Source of the DNA: Candidatus Zixiibacteriota bacterium
GTDB lineage: Bacteria > JAAXHH01
Direction of reading: 5' to 3'
Assembly: GCA_016867335.1 (NCBI GenBank)
Contig: VGJU01000002.1
Location: 1 to 62,281, forward strand
DNA: 62,281 nt
This document shows positions 61,099 through 62,281 of this stretch, one piece after another. The number at the start of each line of letters is the position of its first letter. Position 1 is the first letter of the stretch. The translations under genes and the position numbers were made by a program. The notes under the pieces were generated by a model that had not been told where the DNA came from, did not search any database, and was given only the letters and a program-made list of their open reading frames with translations.

Positions 61099-62281
61099 CT
61101 ATTCTTGCATATCCGGCCGCTGGGTCAGTTTGCGGGTTCCGTACTGGAGCTTTTGGGTTCCCGACGCCGACATCTGGCCTTCTTTTTCGATGTTTCTGGC
61201 TTCCGCCTTTGCCGCTTCGGCCAGTTCCACCTCACCCATGTCCAACAGACGGGTGGCCGCCTCGCGGAGTTTGACCGTCGCCGCGCCGATATTGCCGGTT
61301 TTTATGGCTTCTTTGGCCTCCATCTGCAACTGGTAGGCGGTCACACGTTCGACGATGTTCATGACCGCTCCGGCTTTGGCTTGATTGAGCGCCGGGTCGC
61401 CCGACATTTCGATGATCACCTCGGACCGCACCGTTTCGACCGTCGGGGTGCTGCCCGGAAGCGTGTATACAATTTCCGCCTGCGCGATGCGATCCCGACC
61501 GGCAGGGTGCGCCGGCAACACAAGATCGACCAGCAACGTCTGTCCCGTTTGCCGATCGATCACGCCGATGTCCACGTTGATGTCGCGGTCGGTAAGCGCG
61601 GTGTGGTTCAAGTCGATGATATCGGGGATGACACGGTATATCTGGCGCGGTTCGACACCCTTGCTGAGCCGTAGCGACACCCGCACGCCCTGCACCACTA
61701 CCGCCTGAAGCTGGCGCACCTCGCTTTGAAACAACGCGATGATCTTGTCGGGCTTGTCGATATAGTCGGCTCGTCCGGTGCTGTTGCGGGCGATGGCGTC
61801 AAGCAGCGTCTCGTTCCAGTCGTCACCCACGCCGAGCGCCGTAATGGCAATGTTGTTGAGCCGGGCCTCGGAGGCCAAATGTTGACAGTCGGCTTCGTCT
61901 TCCCATGTCTGTCCGTCGGTCAGTAGTATCATCCGGCTGATACGGGTCGGGCCGACGTGTTTTCGCAACTCGGCAAGACCGTCCTGTATCCCTTTCGACA
62001 TCGAGGTTCCGCCTTCAGCTTTGAGGGCGTTTACCCGTGCCTTGAGCTGATCCAAATCTTGGATGTGCTGGGCCGGGAGGGCTACCAAGGAACGCTCGTT
62101 GAAAATTACGATCGAGATGTAGTCGTCGGACTGGAGACCGTCTAAAACATGCGCCACCGCCTGTTTGACGTTCTCGATCTTTTCGCCCAGCATAGAGCCG
62201 CTGCGGTCCAGCACCAGACATAGATTTACCGGGGTTCTATTAAACTTCTGCGTGGGCGCGGCCTTTACTTCCATGAGCACA
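61099..62281 (-). CDS. VWA-domain protein (5' end beyond window)
   Basis: At least 393 residues, open to the right edge. The von Willebrand A metal-ion-dependent adhesion site is complete: LVLDRSGSMLGE (DxSxS), EGGTSMSKGI (Thr) and LLTDGQTWEDE (Asp). Beyond it are a beta-sandwich (about 200-300) and a helical C-terminal region (AVMNIVERVTAYQLQMEAKE). Such proteins act as scaffolds for assemblies; with the FHA protein 85 bases downstream it may form a phospho-signalling pair. The N-terminus is not visible, so a signal peptide cannot be judged. Confidence 0.9.
   Translation of the reverse strand, partial: VLMEVKAAPTQKFNRTPVNLCLVLDRSGSMLGEKIENVKQAVAHVLDGLQSDDYISIVIFNERSLVALPAQHIQDLDQLKARVNALKAEGGTSMSKGIQDGLAELRKHVGPTRISRMILLTDGQTWEDEADCQHLASEARLNNIAITALGVGDDWNETLLDAIARNSTGRADYIDKPDKIIALFQSEVRQLQAVVVQGVRVSLRLSKGVEPRQIYRVIPDIIDLNHTALTDRDINVDIGVIDRQTGQTLLVDLVLPAHPAGRDRIAQAEIVYTLPGSTPTVETVRSEVIIEMSGDPALNQAKAGAVMNIVERVTAYQLQMEAKEAIKTGNIGAATVKLREAATRLLDMGEVELAEAAKAEARNIEKEGQMSASGTQKLQYGTRKLTQRPDMQE

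Noticed and set aside
1..62281. tRNA, rRNA or tmRNA genes
   Set aside because: No T-loop-like GGTTCGAATCC context with a cloverleaf and no rRNA-like stretch was seen by eye; a covariance-model scan would be decisive.

Overview
The window is a GC-rich, gene-dense bacterial chromosome segment. The source is probably a Gram-negative member of the FCB/Bacteroidota-like superphylum. The evidence is a 289-aa primary sigma factor without region 1.1, a TonB-receptor-like beta-barrel, a CBM9/DUF5916 outer-membrane protein, a porin, TolC and membrane-fusion-protein remnants, and a FlgD-like C-terminal tail of the kind found on type IX-secreted proteins. The content (PhyH, ThuA, Gfo/Idh/MocA, enolase-superfamily, UxuA, sialidase, hydantoinase genes) suits a heterotroph degrading sugar acids, glycans and osmolytes. 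I cannot name a genus. No rRNA, tRNA, CRISPR array or prophage was seen.

Layout. 1-3687 (minus): purS-purL-purQ, with an unusual double-domain PurS. 4144-8524 (plus): sigma factor, YtxH-like protein, a strong terminator and secA. 8545-13655 (minus): a sugar ABC transporter operon headed by its own Crp/Fnr regulator and containing a 55-aa membrane protein. 13937-17450 (plus): an atypical receiver protein, a TonB-like barrel gene with two in-frame stops, and a lipoprotein. 17451-19678: remnants (phosphoribosyltransferase, 5'-truncated helicase/nuclease). 19679-20761: orphan ABC ATPase. 21055-24964: dnaE and a small protein. 25083-31347 (minus): UxuA, enolase-superfamily enzyme, ECF S-component, DUF151 nuclease, then DUF4416-galK-HNH. 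31553-38362 (plus): porin, decayed TolC/MFP efflux pair, DUF5916 protein, unknown protein, oxidoreductase. 38363-42158 (minus): HAD phosphatase, DUF2090 aldolase-like protein, transketolase. 42376-43456: a scar of restriction/defence gene pieces carrying a four-helix-bundle cassette with inverted repeats. 43464-49331: GH28-like (frameshifted), FAD oxidoreductase, YdjM-like protein, creatinase-fold protein, sialidase. 49348-53040 (minus): FtsX-type permease fused to an AttH/CrtC-type domain. 53041-53649: structured repeats. 53650-62281 (minus): ThuA, HyuA-HyuB fusion, a T9SS-like tail remnant, PhyH, a small membrane protein, a Gfo/Idh/MocA gene with an in-frame stop, FHA and VWA proteins.

Two themes stand out. 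First, intact housekeeping genes sit beside many eroding accessory genes: four in-frame stops in three genes, one frameshift, internal deletions and 5' truncations. Second, intergenic DNA carries repeats: a 60-nt pair 36 kb apart, a REP-like pair with conserved inner hairpins and swapped outer stems, a purine-rich motif near five gene ends, and the inverted repeats of the four-helix-bundle cassette.
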